This document shows, one piece after another, positions 11,401-26,400 of a DNA stretch of 64,000 bases; the stretch's first letter is position 1, and each line of letters starts with the position of its first letter. Source of the stretch: Apoderus coryli (taxonomy: Eukaryota > Arthropoda > Insecta > Coleoptera > Attelabidae). Location of the stretch: contig OU452203.1 of NCBI GenBank assembly GCA_911728435.2, positions 21,348,293 to 21,412,292 on the forward strand. The letters run 5' to 3'. Under the pieces are notes generated by a model that saw only the letters and a program-made list of their open reading frames with translations, searched no databases and was not told the origin of the DNA. Position numbers and translations under genes: made by a program.

Positions 11401-14400
11401 TTCGACCTATAGTTCATGATAAATAATTGCTCCTTATGTCATATACAGAGGCAGTACATTAATCTTTGACAGAGGTAATTTTATTATTTTATTTCTCTTA
11501 ATTTTTACTTTGTTTGATTTTGTCTTTACTTTTGTATCGAAAAAAAATATATAGGCGTGATTTTTAAATATTTAGAAATCCAATTCTAAATTCTAACATG
11601 TACAGGATGAGCAAAACTCGATGTTTTTATACGAGGTACAGCTAAAACCGTATAATCGATAGAGCAAATTTACTCTAAGTTTAACATTGGTTTTCTCTTG
11701 AACCCTGTAACATATTTACATGATTTTTTTTTTAAATGTAGCTTAACTCCTGGATAAGAGGTTCGACCTATAGTTCATGATAAATAATTGCTCCTTATGT
11801 CATATACAGAGGCAGTACATTAATCTTTGACAGAGGTAATGTTATTATTTTATTTCTCTTAATTTTTACTTTGTTTGATTTTGTCTTTACTTTTGTATCG
11901 AAAAAAAATATATATAGGCGTGATTTTTAAATATTTAGAAATCCAATTCTAAATTCTAACATGTACAGGATGAGCAAAACTCGATGTTTTTATACGGGGT
12001 ACAGCCAAAACCGTATAATCGATAAAGCAAATTTATTCTAAGTTTAACATTGGTTTTCTCTTGAACCCTGTAACCTATTTACATGATTTTTTTTTTGAAA
12101 TGTAGCTTAACTCCTGGATAACAGGTTTGACCTATAGTTGATGATAAAAAATTGCTCCTTATGTCATATACAGAGGCAGTACATATTAATCTTTGACAGA
12201 GGTAATGTTATTTTGATAAATTTTGGAGCAATCTGTGGAGTGAACGGATAAAAGTAGAAATTATTCGCTAATGGCATATTAAAGATTGATCTTTTCTCAG
12301 CAATTCGGTTTTTTACTCTCTCTCAAAACTCACTTATTAAGGAAGTTACAAAAATGTAATGTCAACAATGTCATAATAAATATTTATTCCTAGTATAACT
12401 TGAAATTATCGATATAAGAGAAAACTATCATACGCCACTCGAAATATGTTAATACGACCATCACGACCGCATAATATCGCAGCCCTAACAATAAAATAGG
12501 GGTGCGATACACCCCCTATACCCCCAATGCATTAAAACCAGAATAAACGTGCACAGAATGTGGGGCACACGATTTCATAGTACAGTGGGGTGGTTTCTGC
12601 GTAGGTGGCGGGGTGGCTGGTTAACCGCACACCTCGAAACTCACCTCCCCGCAACCCCGAAGGCCGACCGTGTTGTGCAATTTGTCCAAAACAAGCCCCA
12701 TTTGGACAAAAGGGTGTTGTGTTTTGGGGGACGGCAAACGTCCAGGTATTATTAGTTTGTCCGCAAATTTAAACCGAAATGTTACTAAAATTATCACTAG
12801 TTTACCGGGGCTAGACGCAATGTCTTTATTACGAGGGTGACATGAAATTTAAATTGTTATTTTTTAAAACTAACTCAAACTCAAAAATATTTTAACAAAA
12901 TTTGGTACAAAAATAGTACAGGATACGTCTGGATGCTGATTAACTTTTGGGAAACATTGAGCGTAGCCAAGGGATTTAAAAAAGGATTCAAAAATTTAAA
13001 AAATTCATACTTCTGAAACTTATCCAAATTATTGAATAATTTTTCATTGGTTTAATAGAGTTTAATATAAAACATTAACCATAAAAAAATTAGATCACAT
13101 TGGCGTTCGAAACGTCTGTAAAAAGGGGTCAAAATGGAAATTTGTTTTTATATTCATAATTTAGTTAAATTATCTCAGAATTGACAATACTTTCGTGCTT
13201 TCGCACGCCACTGGAGATGTCCAATTTCCATTATTCCTATACGAGGTTGTATTGAATAATTATCAAGACAAAACTCACCTGTTTGTGCATTTCTACATTT
13301 AGTCCATACGACATTTCGTAGTACTAGAAAATAAAATTCAAAACAAATTAAATTACATTAAATTTAATTATATTAAGAAAAAAAAAACACTTACCATTAC
13401 GTAATGCCGTTGAATCTCTATTTTTTCACTTGCCAATTTTTCACATTCTAATTTTAAGCTGTGAACAAACAAAAATAAAAAATTCCTTAATTATCTGGAA
13501 ATTTTGATTTTTAAGATTCTGCCAAAATCAATTATCTTTAATAAGAAGAAGTTAAGGGGGCATTAAAGCAATGTGCTAAATTCGAGAAAAAGGGTCTCTA
13601 TCAGAAAATGTCCAATTGGGACCACCCTGTACAGGGTGACCCAAACTTATAATTCTTCTAATGGGACCATCCGTATATATTATTGTCATTAAATTGCATT
13701 ATTTTTCTCTTTGAATTGATATATAATAGTTGGTATTTTTTATTTTTTAAAACGTCAAAAATGTTTAAAATAAAATATTTAATATTCCATTTTCGTAGTT
13801 ACATAAAAGATTTTATTTCAAAAAAAAACAAACAGTAATCACTTTGAGCAACTGGTTAAATCTATAATTTTATTTTTTAAATAAATAATAAAATAAAATC
13901 TTTTAATGGAACTACGAAGATGAGATAATAATTTGAATATTTTAAACATTTTTGGCGTTTTAAAAAATAAAAAAATATTAACTAATCACTGCATAGAGAA
14001 ACAAAAAGGGTACCTCCCGAAAAATTCTAACTTCGCCCCTGGATTCTACGTAAAAAGTTCTATTAAGACATCAGATAACTGAAATATAGGGGGTGATTGA
14101 AAATGCAACATTTTCAAAAGCTCAGAAACAAAGAATTCTCTGAAAATTTTGTTTATGCCATTGGCAGTGTGCCAAAAATGTAGGACGGTATTGCGAAAAC
14201 GGGAATCTTCTATCTTCACTAATAACAGAGAAACCCGGCGATTACAACGAAATTGGGACAGCCTGTACAATCAAATACAAGAATCATCTCAAAGACACGT
14301 TGGTTGTAAACAAAATACCTTCACTTTATGTTCGAGGGGACATATTTTCTGAGTAAAAACTACAAGTGAAACTCTATATAGTGCAATTTTTTCAAGACCT

Positions 14401-17400
14401 AGAATCTTTTAATGAAATTTAATGTAAAAAGTCCTGCAGTGGATCCTTAAAATGAGTAGCACACTAAAATTTTTACAGGACTTTTTTTTCCCATTTACAT
14501 TTTATATAGCATTTTTTGAAAATGTTCTTAACGCGTTCATAAAGCCTAATGGTAGACAATAAAACAGGTAGCTTTGTGTGAGACACCTGAGAAATTCCTA
14601 ACCCATTTTATAGTCGTCGCCTAGTAAATCGCAAATTTTGGTTCAGTTGGTTTTTGTTTAAAAATCAAGCAGTGGCGTACTACACCAAATTTTCAGATTG
14701 TTCCACAGTGCACTTTCTCCATAATCACCCGAAACCCTATACTTACTTGTGGTATTGGGCCTGTAAGAAGTTGAACTCCTCCTTAATCCGATCACAAGAC
14801 TCGCCAACAGTGAATTTGAATGGTTGACCTGGTTGCGGAGGACCCTGAAATTGAAATGATACACCGTTTATAAATTTAATGACAAAATCGGGAAATTATC
14901 TTTATAAATCGGGACAATTCGGGATTAGTCAGTACATATCCCATTGACCCGACGTCTGGCAACCTCATTTATTGTATGTCTCCTTTTATATAATGGGGGA
15001 AAGGATTATTGGGTGTCAAACAACAAGATGTATGTGAAATTTAGACAGGACAATGATATTATGAAGGGCTATGTGCATGCCAAACGACATGCGGAAACAG
15101 GGTCATTAAGGATAGTTTCTTAGGGCTTGAATGATAGCGTTCTATAGTTCTATACCGAGTAAAAGCATCAAAAAATTGAAATTTTTCCGTTGCCTGAATA
15201 TCTAAATGTGTATTATTTTCTTCAAATCATAATAATTTTTATTCAGGCATTATAAATGTTATAAGTATATTGTACATATATTGGCAAGTCACATAAAACA
15301 CACAAATAAAGGCAAAAAAAAAAATAAATAAATACAAAATACACCCAAATATAGATAAAAAACAACACATACATCTAAAATCAATCAATAAAACAAAAAA
15401 CAAACAAATTAAAACAAAAGTGACATAACTATGACTCGCCCAGGTGGATTTCCGAGTATACGCACTAATCAAGGTCATGCTTTCCCACCCCTAAGTGCCG
15501 ACAATTATAGTCGTTTTACTGTCTGTATACTGTGGCAATAGGTTGTAAGTAGCGCCCCCTATATTAATTTATCTCATACCAAATAACATAAAGCTGCCAA
15601 TATGAAGCCGATAGTCCAAGAAGAAATCGGTTGTGTTTCCCCAAAACTTCCCCGACAAGATATCGGTAATATAATCAACGAAACAGAATTTTAAGAATAA
15701 TTATTATTATAATTGTATTATTTCCAATAAACTAACGTAACAAACTTTATTAAAAAATTAGAAAAAAAATATTGCCAGAGCTGGGAGTCGAACCCAGAAC
15801 CTTTAGCATGCGAAGTGCACGCTCTATCAATGACGCTAAACACGCTTTATCATATTCTAATATATATATGCCCAAGAGGTCGGTGGAGTCGAATCTTCTG
15901 AAATGCCTCAATGTGTGGACAAGCCATAATGATGTTGGTCAGCCTACGGATGTGTTGTATCTGGATTTTGAGAAAGCATTCGACAGAGTGCTATTTGCTC
16001 GTTTGTTGCTGAAATTGGAGCATTACGGCGTGCGGGGGGCACTCCTGAGATGTTTCTTACAAAAAGAATTTTCCAAGTTAGAGCGAATGGTGCATTATCC
16101 GCTAAATTGCCGGTCTTGAGTGGTGTCCCGCAGGGGTCTGTACTGGGGCCATTGCTTTTTCTGGCATATATATCAGACTTAACAAGAACCATCACGTCAA
16201 ACATGAGCTTCTTTGCTGATGACACCAAATTGTTTTGTAACCCACTGCGAGACGATAATGAATTCCCGATCGACATTGATGGGGTAGTGTCCTGGTCGAC
16301 GGTTTGGTTGATGAACTTGAATTTGGAGAAGTGTCAGGTACTACACATCGGAGCTAATAATCCCAGGACTCGATATTTCATCAATGGAAATGCCGTTAAA
16401 TCTGTAAATCACCAGAAGGATCTTGGTGTCATAGTAACAGCGGATTTGATGTGGGAGGCCCATATTTCCGCGACAGTGAAGAAAGCTAATAGACTGTGGT
16501 ATCTGATACAGAGAGCTTTCAGATCGAGATCAAACTCTCTAATATTGTAATTGTATAAATCGTATGTCAGACCACTATTGGAATATGCCAACAGCGTTTG
16601 GTCCCCCTACTTCATTAAGAACATAGAGGCATTGGAAAGGGTTCAGAGGAGATTCACTAAGCTACCTCATGCACTTAGCCATATACCATATGAGGAGCGA
16701 TTGAGGCTTTTAAATTTGACATGTCTTTATGATCGACGACAACGAGGCGATCTAATTCAAACATACAAATATACTTAGTGCCTACTACTCGGTGAATCTC
16801 GATGTATTTCATCCTGCTAGAAATCCTAATCTGCGTGGCAATAGTAGGAAACTTGACAAGGAGAGATGTGCTAGACTTCCTCGGAAGAATTTTATAACAA
16901 ACAGAGTTGTATATGCATGGAATTCATTACCTTAAGAGGTGATAATGGCGCAAACGGTTGACAGCTTTAAGAACAGGCTGGACAATTTCATGGAGGACCA
17001 TGGCGATCAGTTGGTCCACTACTCGCTATAGAAGATTAGTGAGGATGACATCAATATTTCAAAAACCTCAAATTAGGAACTGAGCAACAGTTTCATCAGT
17101 TTTACCGTTTACTGTTTTACGACTAATAATAATAATAAATAAATAATAATTAAAATAATACGATTCACTATAAAATTTCGGTTTTTTCCGAATATCTTCG
17201 GAACTAATCGGAATCTTACAACGCAAATTGTTGGGCTCATAAATGCGCAATTTAACCGATCTTGTATCTCTTTCTATTTTCGGGATCCCATGCAATGATG
17301 AGGTTCGAATTCAAGCCACCCTGTACAGGAAACCCTTAACAAAAATTGTTCCGAAAAAATTAGGTACTTAGGCAGGCTATTCGGCTTTTATTATACGAGG

Positions 17401-20400
17401 GTGTTTGTCTGCGACAGAGAAAAATTATAAAAACTAACAACACCACTTTTTCTATTTTGTTTGTGCGCAATTTAAAGTCCTTAAAAAAATCAAATTGTTG
17501 ATGCTTAAGTAAGTAGTACTTAATTAGTTTATTAGATAAGTATTTACCTACTCACAGACAAAAAATTTGATATAAGTACTTAAGAAAAGTATAAAAGGCA
17601 AAAACAAAACACTCAACTAATAACTGTCAATTTCGAAGACACATAATACCTAATACAAAAACATGTGCTGTATATGCCAGACAAAATCGTTATTCAATTT
17701 TTTTTTTACATTTTTTTGTTTGTGTATATAGGTACCTACTAAGTAAGTAGGTATAAGAATATGCATGACATTTTCTTTTTTTTTTTTATTATATTTTCTA
17801 CTTACTTAAATACAAGTCCACAGAATATATTTTATTATATACCCATTGTATGTTAATATCCTGTCGTTGTATTTATTTTTCCAAGATTCCAGTGAAGTAC
17901 GCATTGGTTTTTGTTTAGAAATCTTGTGTCATATGGTATAATAATTGAAATATATAATTAATAACACACTAAATATTATAACAATTAGTTTGTTACGTTA
18001 GAAATACAATTAGGTATAATAATAATTATTAAAATTCTGTTTTCATCCATTTTTTGGATCAAATACGTAAGCTACTCCGATACTCTACGGACAGCCTGTA
18101 TATAATCATAAAATAAATTCCAGATTGTTAATTTAATTTTATTTCTAATAAAGAATGTAGAAGGAATGGTTTTAAGGTTAACAAATCGTATAAAATATAA
18201 ATAAATAAACCATAAAATTACAATAAATAATTTCTAAATGTAATCAGTAGGTATTATTTAAACTATTTATTATCCATAAAAGCAACGTTATATATTACCG
18301 ATGAATGGGTATTAAAATTAATTAATGGTTCTGGGAAAAAATAAAAATTATCATAGTAATTAGTTTAGTTTTGCAATGTTTTTAAGTATTATGATAATAA
18401 ATACTTCACAGTAAGTATTTTTTTTTAAATCTTAAAAATGCATTGAATTACTTACGTAAAATAACTTGGAACTTATAAATTAGGTAAGAAGGTACTTAAT
18501 TAAAATATACAGAGTGAAAATTTTAACTAGAGGTAGAGAAAAATAAGATTTAACAGAATCGCCTTTCAAAAAATTTCCAACATTTTTATTAAGGCTGAAA
18601 ATATTTTTTTTGTAAATCATGTTAAACTCCCTTTTTACGACGCCTATGAACACCTGCCCAACTGAAGTTTAAATTAGACATTAGCTTAAAGGTTATGATA
18701 CAGCGTCTATTTTTCCACGATTTTTAATGTAATGTTAAAACAAACATAGTTACGTGAGAAATTTCACGTTCCTTTTAAAAAAAATTTCAAGTGAGGGCGA
18801 GTGGTAGGTGAGATGCCACATCAGCCAATCTGATCTGAGAAATTTGTGAGGAATTTCTTGCGAACGTGGTGTACATATGCAAAGCACATGCGGAGGTCAA
18901 GGATTAAAAGTAGCATAATATGGCTCGATACACAATACACATTGAGTTATTTTTTTACTCAAAATAAGAAGCTTAATATGTGTGTTATAAACTTGGCAAC
19001 ACGTTAGGCTGTTGGTTGACAGATGACGTCGAAGTTGTCTGCACTCTGCACAATAGATCATGCAGGTGTCCCGGGCGGTTATTAACCTATTAACCGATAT
19101 TTTATTATTTTTGTGTTTACATTTTCGTCCCCATTGGAAATAAGGATTTAAATAAATTAAAATTAAACAGGCATTTTACATTTTAGTCTCAAATAAGTAA
19201 GTGCTAGTTTTACTTATCTGGGGTTTAGCGGGCTACCGGCAATGTTTAGTTAGTGTTTGTGTGTTCAAAATGCGAAAATATCGTTCTAGAAGTTTGCAAA
19301 AACGAAGAAATTATCTACAATTTGGAGTATTCCAGATTGATTGTTATTGATCAAGTATTATAACACAGCGCCGCTACAACTGGCTATCATAGTTTAATAT
19401 TTCGTTAAATTTAAAATAAATCGGCATCAGCGAATGTTAAAAAAGTGTGCATTTAGTGTATCTACTTCTCGGAAATCTGTTGTGTTTTTAGTGTATTCAA
19501 TAAGTATGCGAAAATATCGTTTTAGGAGTTTGTTGTTTGCAAAAACGAAGAAGTAGTGTACAATTCTGCAGTAGTAAAGATGGATTTATTTATCAGGTAT
19601 TAATAATTAATAATTATTTCAAAAAATTTACCAGGGAAAAACGTGGATTTGCCCCATTTTGTAAACATCGAATAAAAATTCCGAAACAAATTTTTTATGG
19701 TTTTTCATGCTTTCCTGAGCATGTGGTTAAAATTTTTGTATTCAGTTCATAGTTCACCCTGTATACGAGGTTTTTTGAAAAAAAAAAATGGCATGCTATT
19801 AACAATCAAAAACAAGCAAATTTGATTGTATTTCAGAATATTTGATAATATACAAGGTGTGTCATTAGAGAAAATTGATTGATTGAAAATTGTATTGATA
19901 AAATACTTCAAAAGTCAAAAATGTATTTCATTATTTTGGACAAAAAAGTAATATTTTGAAGAATTTTTTGATTTCTTTAGATTTCAATTCAAGTTTTCTG
20001 TGAAAGTTAAACTATAAGCTCAAATTTATATACAGGGTCAATCAAAAATGTATTTCATTATTTTGGACAAAAAAGTAATATTTTGAATAATTTTTTGATT
20101 TCTTTAGATTTCAATTCAAGATTTCTTTGAAAGTTAAACTATATGCTCCTAGAGGTTATCTACGGGGTAACTCAAAAATGTTTCTATTTATTTTCAATAA
20201 TAGAAACATTTTCAGATTTTCAGCTCTGGCAATACTTTTTTTAATTAATTTTTGAATTATTTTTTTTGAAAATTTTTTTTTTCTTATTTTTTTTTTTTAA
20301 ATTTTTTTTTGAATTTGAATTTTTAATATAATAGAAACATTTTTTTCCTTGAAATTTTTTTTCTTGATTTTTTTTTCCTTTTTTTTTATAACCCTCAATG

Positions 20401-23400
20401 ACTTTTTTCATAGACAAAACTACTACACAACGACTGGGAAATCCCAAAGGGATTTCTTGTTGTATTGATAAAATACTTCAAAAATTGATGGGGAATAAAA
20501 AAATATAATAAAATACAGGGTATTCCATTTGAAATTTCAAAGTTGGTATCACCTAACCCTGTATATACCTACTATACGTTTCATTAATACTTGTTTTAAA
20601 ATGTATACGTATTTACTCCTGAAAAGCAAGAACTCGAAACCGGAAACGAATAGTGGCGTCACATCCTCGATAAGTCAATAAATAAATAAAAGATATATTT
20701 AATATTTAAATAAATATCTTTAAGTACTTATTTATAATAGCCAACCAACTAATACCTAATAAATTTATAAAATATCACTCTAGTACGTACCTATCTCAAG
20801 TTTATTTAAACATTTTTATATTCGTAAAATGTTATAGAATCAACGGTTTTGTTTATTTTCTTATATATTCACTTCGTGTGTAAATATTTACATTTTTATT
20901 TGTACTAGTAGGTATTTCTATAGTGAAGAGTGTGGAATGTTTTTGAATGTGAATCGAACTAAGCTGTTGACCCCCCAGGAAACACGTCTATATACAGGGG
21001 AACAACTCTTATTATTATTATTATTATTAGTCGTAAAACAGTAAACGGTAAAACCGATGAAACTGTTGCTCAGTTCCTAATTTGAGGTTTTTGAAATATT
21101 GATGTCATCCTCACTAATCTTCTATAGCGAGTAGTGGACCAACTGATCGCCATGGTCCTCCATGAAATTGTCCAGCCTGTTCTTAAAGCTGTCAACCGTT
21201 TGCGCCATTATCACCTCTTCAGGTAATGAATTCCATGCATATACAACTCTGTTTGTTATAAAATTCTTCCGAGGAAGTCTAGCACATCTCTCCTTGTCAA
21301 GTTTCTTACTATTGCCACGCAGATTAGGATTTCTAGCAGGATGAAATACATCGAGATTCACCGAGTAGTAGCCACTAAGTATCTTGTATGTTTGAATTAG
21401 ATCGCCTCGTTGTCGTCGATCATAAAGACATGTCAAATTTAAAAGCCTCAATCGCTCCTCATATGGTATATGGCTAAGTGCATGAGGTAGCTTAGTGAAT
21501 CTCCTCTGAACCCTTTCCAATGCCTCTATGTCCTTAATGAAGTAGGGGGACCAAACGCTGTTGGCATATTCCAATAGTGGTCTGACATACGATTTATACA
21601 ATTGCGATATTAGAGAGTTTGATCTCGATGTGAAAGCTCTCTGTATCAGATACCACAGTCTATTAGCTTTCTTCACTGTGGCGGAAATATGGGCCTCCCA
21701 CTTCGAATCCGCTGATACTATGACACCAAGATCCTTCTGCTGATTTACAGATTTAACGGCATTTCCATTGATGAAATATGGAGTCCTGGGATTATTAGCT
21801 CCGATGTGTAGTACCTGACACTTCTCCAAATTCAAGTTCATCAACCAAACCGCCGACCAGGACACTACCCCATCAATGTTGATCTGGAATTCATTATCGT
21901 CTCGCAGTGGGTTACAAAACAATTTGGTGTCATCAGCAAAGAAGCTCATGTTTGACGTGATGGTTCTTGTTAAGTCTGATATATATGCCAGAAAAAGCAA
22001 TGGCCCCAGTACAGACCCCTGCGGGACACCACTCAAGACCGGCAATTTAGCGGATAATGCACCATTCGCTCTAACTTGGAAAATTCTTTTTGTAAGAAAC
22101 ATTTCAATCCACCTCAGGAGTGCCCCCCGCACGCCGTAATGCTCCAATTTCAGCAACAAACGAGCAAATGGCACTCTGTCGAATGCCTTCTCAAAATCCA
22201 GATACAACACATCCGTAGGCTGACCAACATCATTATGGCTGGTCCACACATTGAGGCATTCCAGAAGATTCGACTCCACCGACCTCTTGGGCATAAACCC
22301 ATGTTGTTCATTGGGAATAATATTTGATTCAACTAGAAATGAAGTCATATTTCTGGTAATGACTTTCTCCATGCATTTACAAAGTGCGCAGGTCAAACTA
22401 ATAGGTCGATAATTTTCTGCAGCGAACTTGTCACCATTTTTAAGTAATTTTAGGTATCACGACAGCAGACAACCATTCCTCCTGTAGAGTGCCCATGTTG
22501 CATTGACGTGGCCAATGGTCGTAATAATGATTCAATGCATCTCTGAAGAAACATCGGAGGAATTTCGTCCGGTCCAGGACTCGAGTCTTGCTTCAAACCC
22601 GCCACTGCCTCCTTTATATCGGCGGTTTTTTCCTCACTCCATTTCAGGACGAATTTTAAAATAAATTTCACATTCACATTGTCACTTTTTCCGCTCTATC
22701 CAATGATATTAAAAATTTTCGCACCCGACGTTTCATCTATGAGCAGTCATCATCTGCTTTGTTTTTTTAAATACGGACCTGATTTTTAAATACTGGAATC
22801 TGGAAGCATTTTTTATTACGAATCCAGCGATGTATGTTTATTACGACGTTTCGTGGTTTTTATGACCAACAGCAGGAAATCTAATTTTCAGATAAGTACG
22901 ACCCTGCATTTCGAACAATTTTGTAAAAAGTATCCTAGTGAAGCTATGATTTTTCCTCATAATACAACAACAACAAAAGAATGTTTTCAGATTCCAACAG
23001 GTCCGTATTTGATCAAAAACAAAGTTGATGACTACGATTTACGGTTTTTTCCGAATATCTCCGGAACTAATCGGAATATTAAAACTTTCGAAACGGCAAA
23101 TTGTTGGGCTCATAAATGCGCAACTTTTCCTCAATCAAACCAATCTTGTATCTCTTTCAGTTTTCGAGATCCCAATGATGATGCTCGAAATCGGGCCATC
23201 CTGTATATACAAACTAAAATTGAAACTAAATATCTACATTATATGACAAAAAAATAATTAACCGATCATTTAAACATGCTTTTGAAAATTAAACACATGA
23301 TAATAATTATTATTATTACGAGTACAATACGGTCCTCACATAACAAAGGGTATAAATATTATGCGTATGTCCCCTCCCAAACGTGTTACAGATTATAATT

Positions 23401-26400
23401 TCATACCAAATTATTATTGTTAATGTTAATTAACGATGAAACATTAATATTAGTAATAACGGAGATTGGACATGTACAGAGGTAATTATACAAGAGTACC
23501 TATTAGTTACATTGTAGGTATATTAAATAGGTACGTCCACTAGATTATTATCGGATTCTGATTTAATATTATTCTAATATGGAATTTAATTTTAAATACC
23601 TACTTAAATAATAACGTTGTCTAATTTAGGACACCCTGTACAGCGACACTTTTAAATGAGAACACCCCGTATTTTATTAGTAATTAATTGGCGCAAACCG
23701 CCTCTTGATATGTTTTCTAGATAAGGCGCTAGACGGCGTTTTTCAAAATTCGGCAATTCACTTAAGGAAATCGACCATAGGCAATTCCTGGAAATATGTT
23801 TTTAGTTTCTAACTATACCGCTAGAGGGCGTAATAGATATGGTCGTATTAAAAATGGATTTTTCTGGGAAATGTCCCAATATAAGTTAAGAAAAAAATAT
23901 TATCACAGTAATACTACTAAGATTCTGCATCTTTTTGGTCTAAAACGTTTTATTATGGGACTTAAAATAAAAGCACTAGGGAAGGTTGGAGTTTTACTTA
24001 TGAAAATGTCTATAATTTTGGTTTGGCTTGACAGAATTTATCAGACTGCTCTTGTTTAAGAAAGAAGGCCTTGTTTTGATTAAGCCACGTCATAATTGTT
24101 TTTAGCTGCCCCGTTAGATGGCGCTATTTTGAAAGTTTAGGGTTTTCTTTGATATCTTTACTGGAACGATACGGTTTTTTCATCAAAAACAAAAAGTAAA
24201 TTAAATTTTGAACTAAATAACCCAAAACCGCATCTCAATATCTTTATTCGTTCCAGAGTTTTGACAAAAAGAATGTTTTTTACCAAATTCGTTGGAAAAC
24301 AATTAATATCTCAATTTTCCGCGGATCTAGCATGCTATGAGAAATAAAAAATTTGTATTTTTAGTTAAACTTTTGACTATACACTGTATGTAGATACCTA
24401 AGTAGGTAGGTACATATATACATGTTGTAAACACGGTAACTAATTGCTAGTTAGTCCGTTTCGGAACATTGCAATTAATAGGCACTATATACAAGGTATT
24501 ACCGACATCGGTAGATATAGTTATACTTACTTATTATAGGATTATAGTTATTCACAGATCGCATAACCTCATATTAACACGATTTCCATTTTTTTCCTTA
24601 TGAATTTATTGATAAAAATATCTTGTAACCGCAAGGAATACCCATAATATTTTATAATGTATGGAAATAAATTATTTAAGACTGTTTTTCAACGTATAAT
24701 ATGCCTATACAGGGCGTAAAAAATTTTTTGATATTCTTCATCATAAACGTCCCTAATAGGCGGTCAAGGGGTTAAAAATACCACAACATTTTTGTGTACG
24801 CTTTTTTTCACGAAATGTAGGCGCTATACTTTCCATACAGTGTGGCCCAAATCAGACAACTAAACGTTATGTGGGGAACTTACTTAAAGTGAAAACGACT
24901 CTGTATTTTGTCAACAGTTCAGGATATCGATGTGCAGTTTTCGGCATTCAGTATTTGACAAAGTTCAGGCTCGGAGCATGTAAGTTACTTTATCTCTAGC
25001 TGCTCTACTACTTACCCTGTACAGGGTGGACCAAATTCGACACTTTTAAATGGGGCGACTATACTTTTTGCATTTTTATTTCGTCATTACTCTGTATGAC
25101 GTCACGGATAAGTATTTTTTTCGTGACCACAATAATTTGTTCGTTTTTATGATTATACTCTGTATAACTTTTTTTAATTTTTTTTTGCGTGACTACTTAG
25201 TATAAGTACTATTTTCTTTTTTATTAATTTTTTCCGTGACTGCACTTTACTTTTTTATTGTTTTCCTTGAGCACTATTACTTACTTACTTATAAGTTTTT
25301 TTTTCCGTGATTTTATTTTTTTTTTCGTTAACCCTGTACTTTTTTCCTGTGACCACTACACTTCTTTTTGTGTGGACCTTCGTTTGCGATACTCAAATTT
25401 TATTAGTTTTGATATCTTTTCTAATTTAATCGCTAGAGGGCGTTTTTCAAATTCCGGCAATTCTTTTAAACCTCTCTAACTTTTGCATTTTAAAAGTTAA
25501 TTGATTGATCTTTTTTGTAGCAGTTTTTGGAGAAGAACACACTGATACAATTAGTTTTCATACAGGGTGTTTCTTTTTTTAGATACAGCGTGTAAATTGG
25601 TTTTTTCTTATGAAGCACCCTATATAATATATTCAAATTTAAAAGAGCATTAAATTCCCTTTCTAAAAAAATAAATACTATTAAGTGAGGATAGATTATA
25701 GTTGGCCATGAAAATGACGTACTTATATGCTTCTGTCAAGATTTTTATACGTCTTTTTCATGGCTGCCCCGGATTTATTCAGACTCCATCGTAATTTAAA
25801 AGCCAAATACAATGTGTCCACAGATAGAGTTTGGAAGAGGAAAAACTTTTTTATTTGTCGATTTAGAAGAAAAAGTCATTCTTTATAAAAACGTCTGCTT
25901 GTGTCGAAACTACAATTTCAAATACCAAATTTACTATTACTATACAGGGTATATCAAAAATAACATTTTTAATGATTTTGTTTTTTTTTTAAATTTTATG
26001 AAAATATTTTTAAAACCGTGATTTATTACACCAATTGTGCAAAAAACACTAATGAACTTTTTTCTCAAAGTGGTTAATTTCATAGCTACTATTAAAATAA
26101 TAAAATTAAAAAAACAAGAAAATCAAAATCATTAAAAATATTATTTTTGATATACCCTGTATAGTAATCGTAAATTTGGTATTTGAATTTGTAGTTTTGA
26201 CACAAGCAGACGTTTTTATAAAGAATGACTTTTTCTTCTAAATCTACAAATAAAAAAGTTTTTCTTCTTCCAAACTCTATCCAATGTGTCCCCGGATAGA
26301 GTTTGGAAGAGCAAAAACTTTTTTATTTTAAGATTTAGAAGAAAAAGTCATTCTTGACATTTCCCAGAAAAATCCATTTTTAATACGACCATATCTATGA

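Noticed and set aside
22853..23257. 134-residue open frame
   Set aside because: Its sequence is part of a dispersed non-coding repeat (also at 17178-17325, where the frame is broken).
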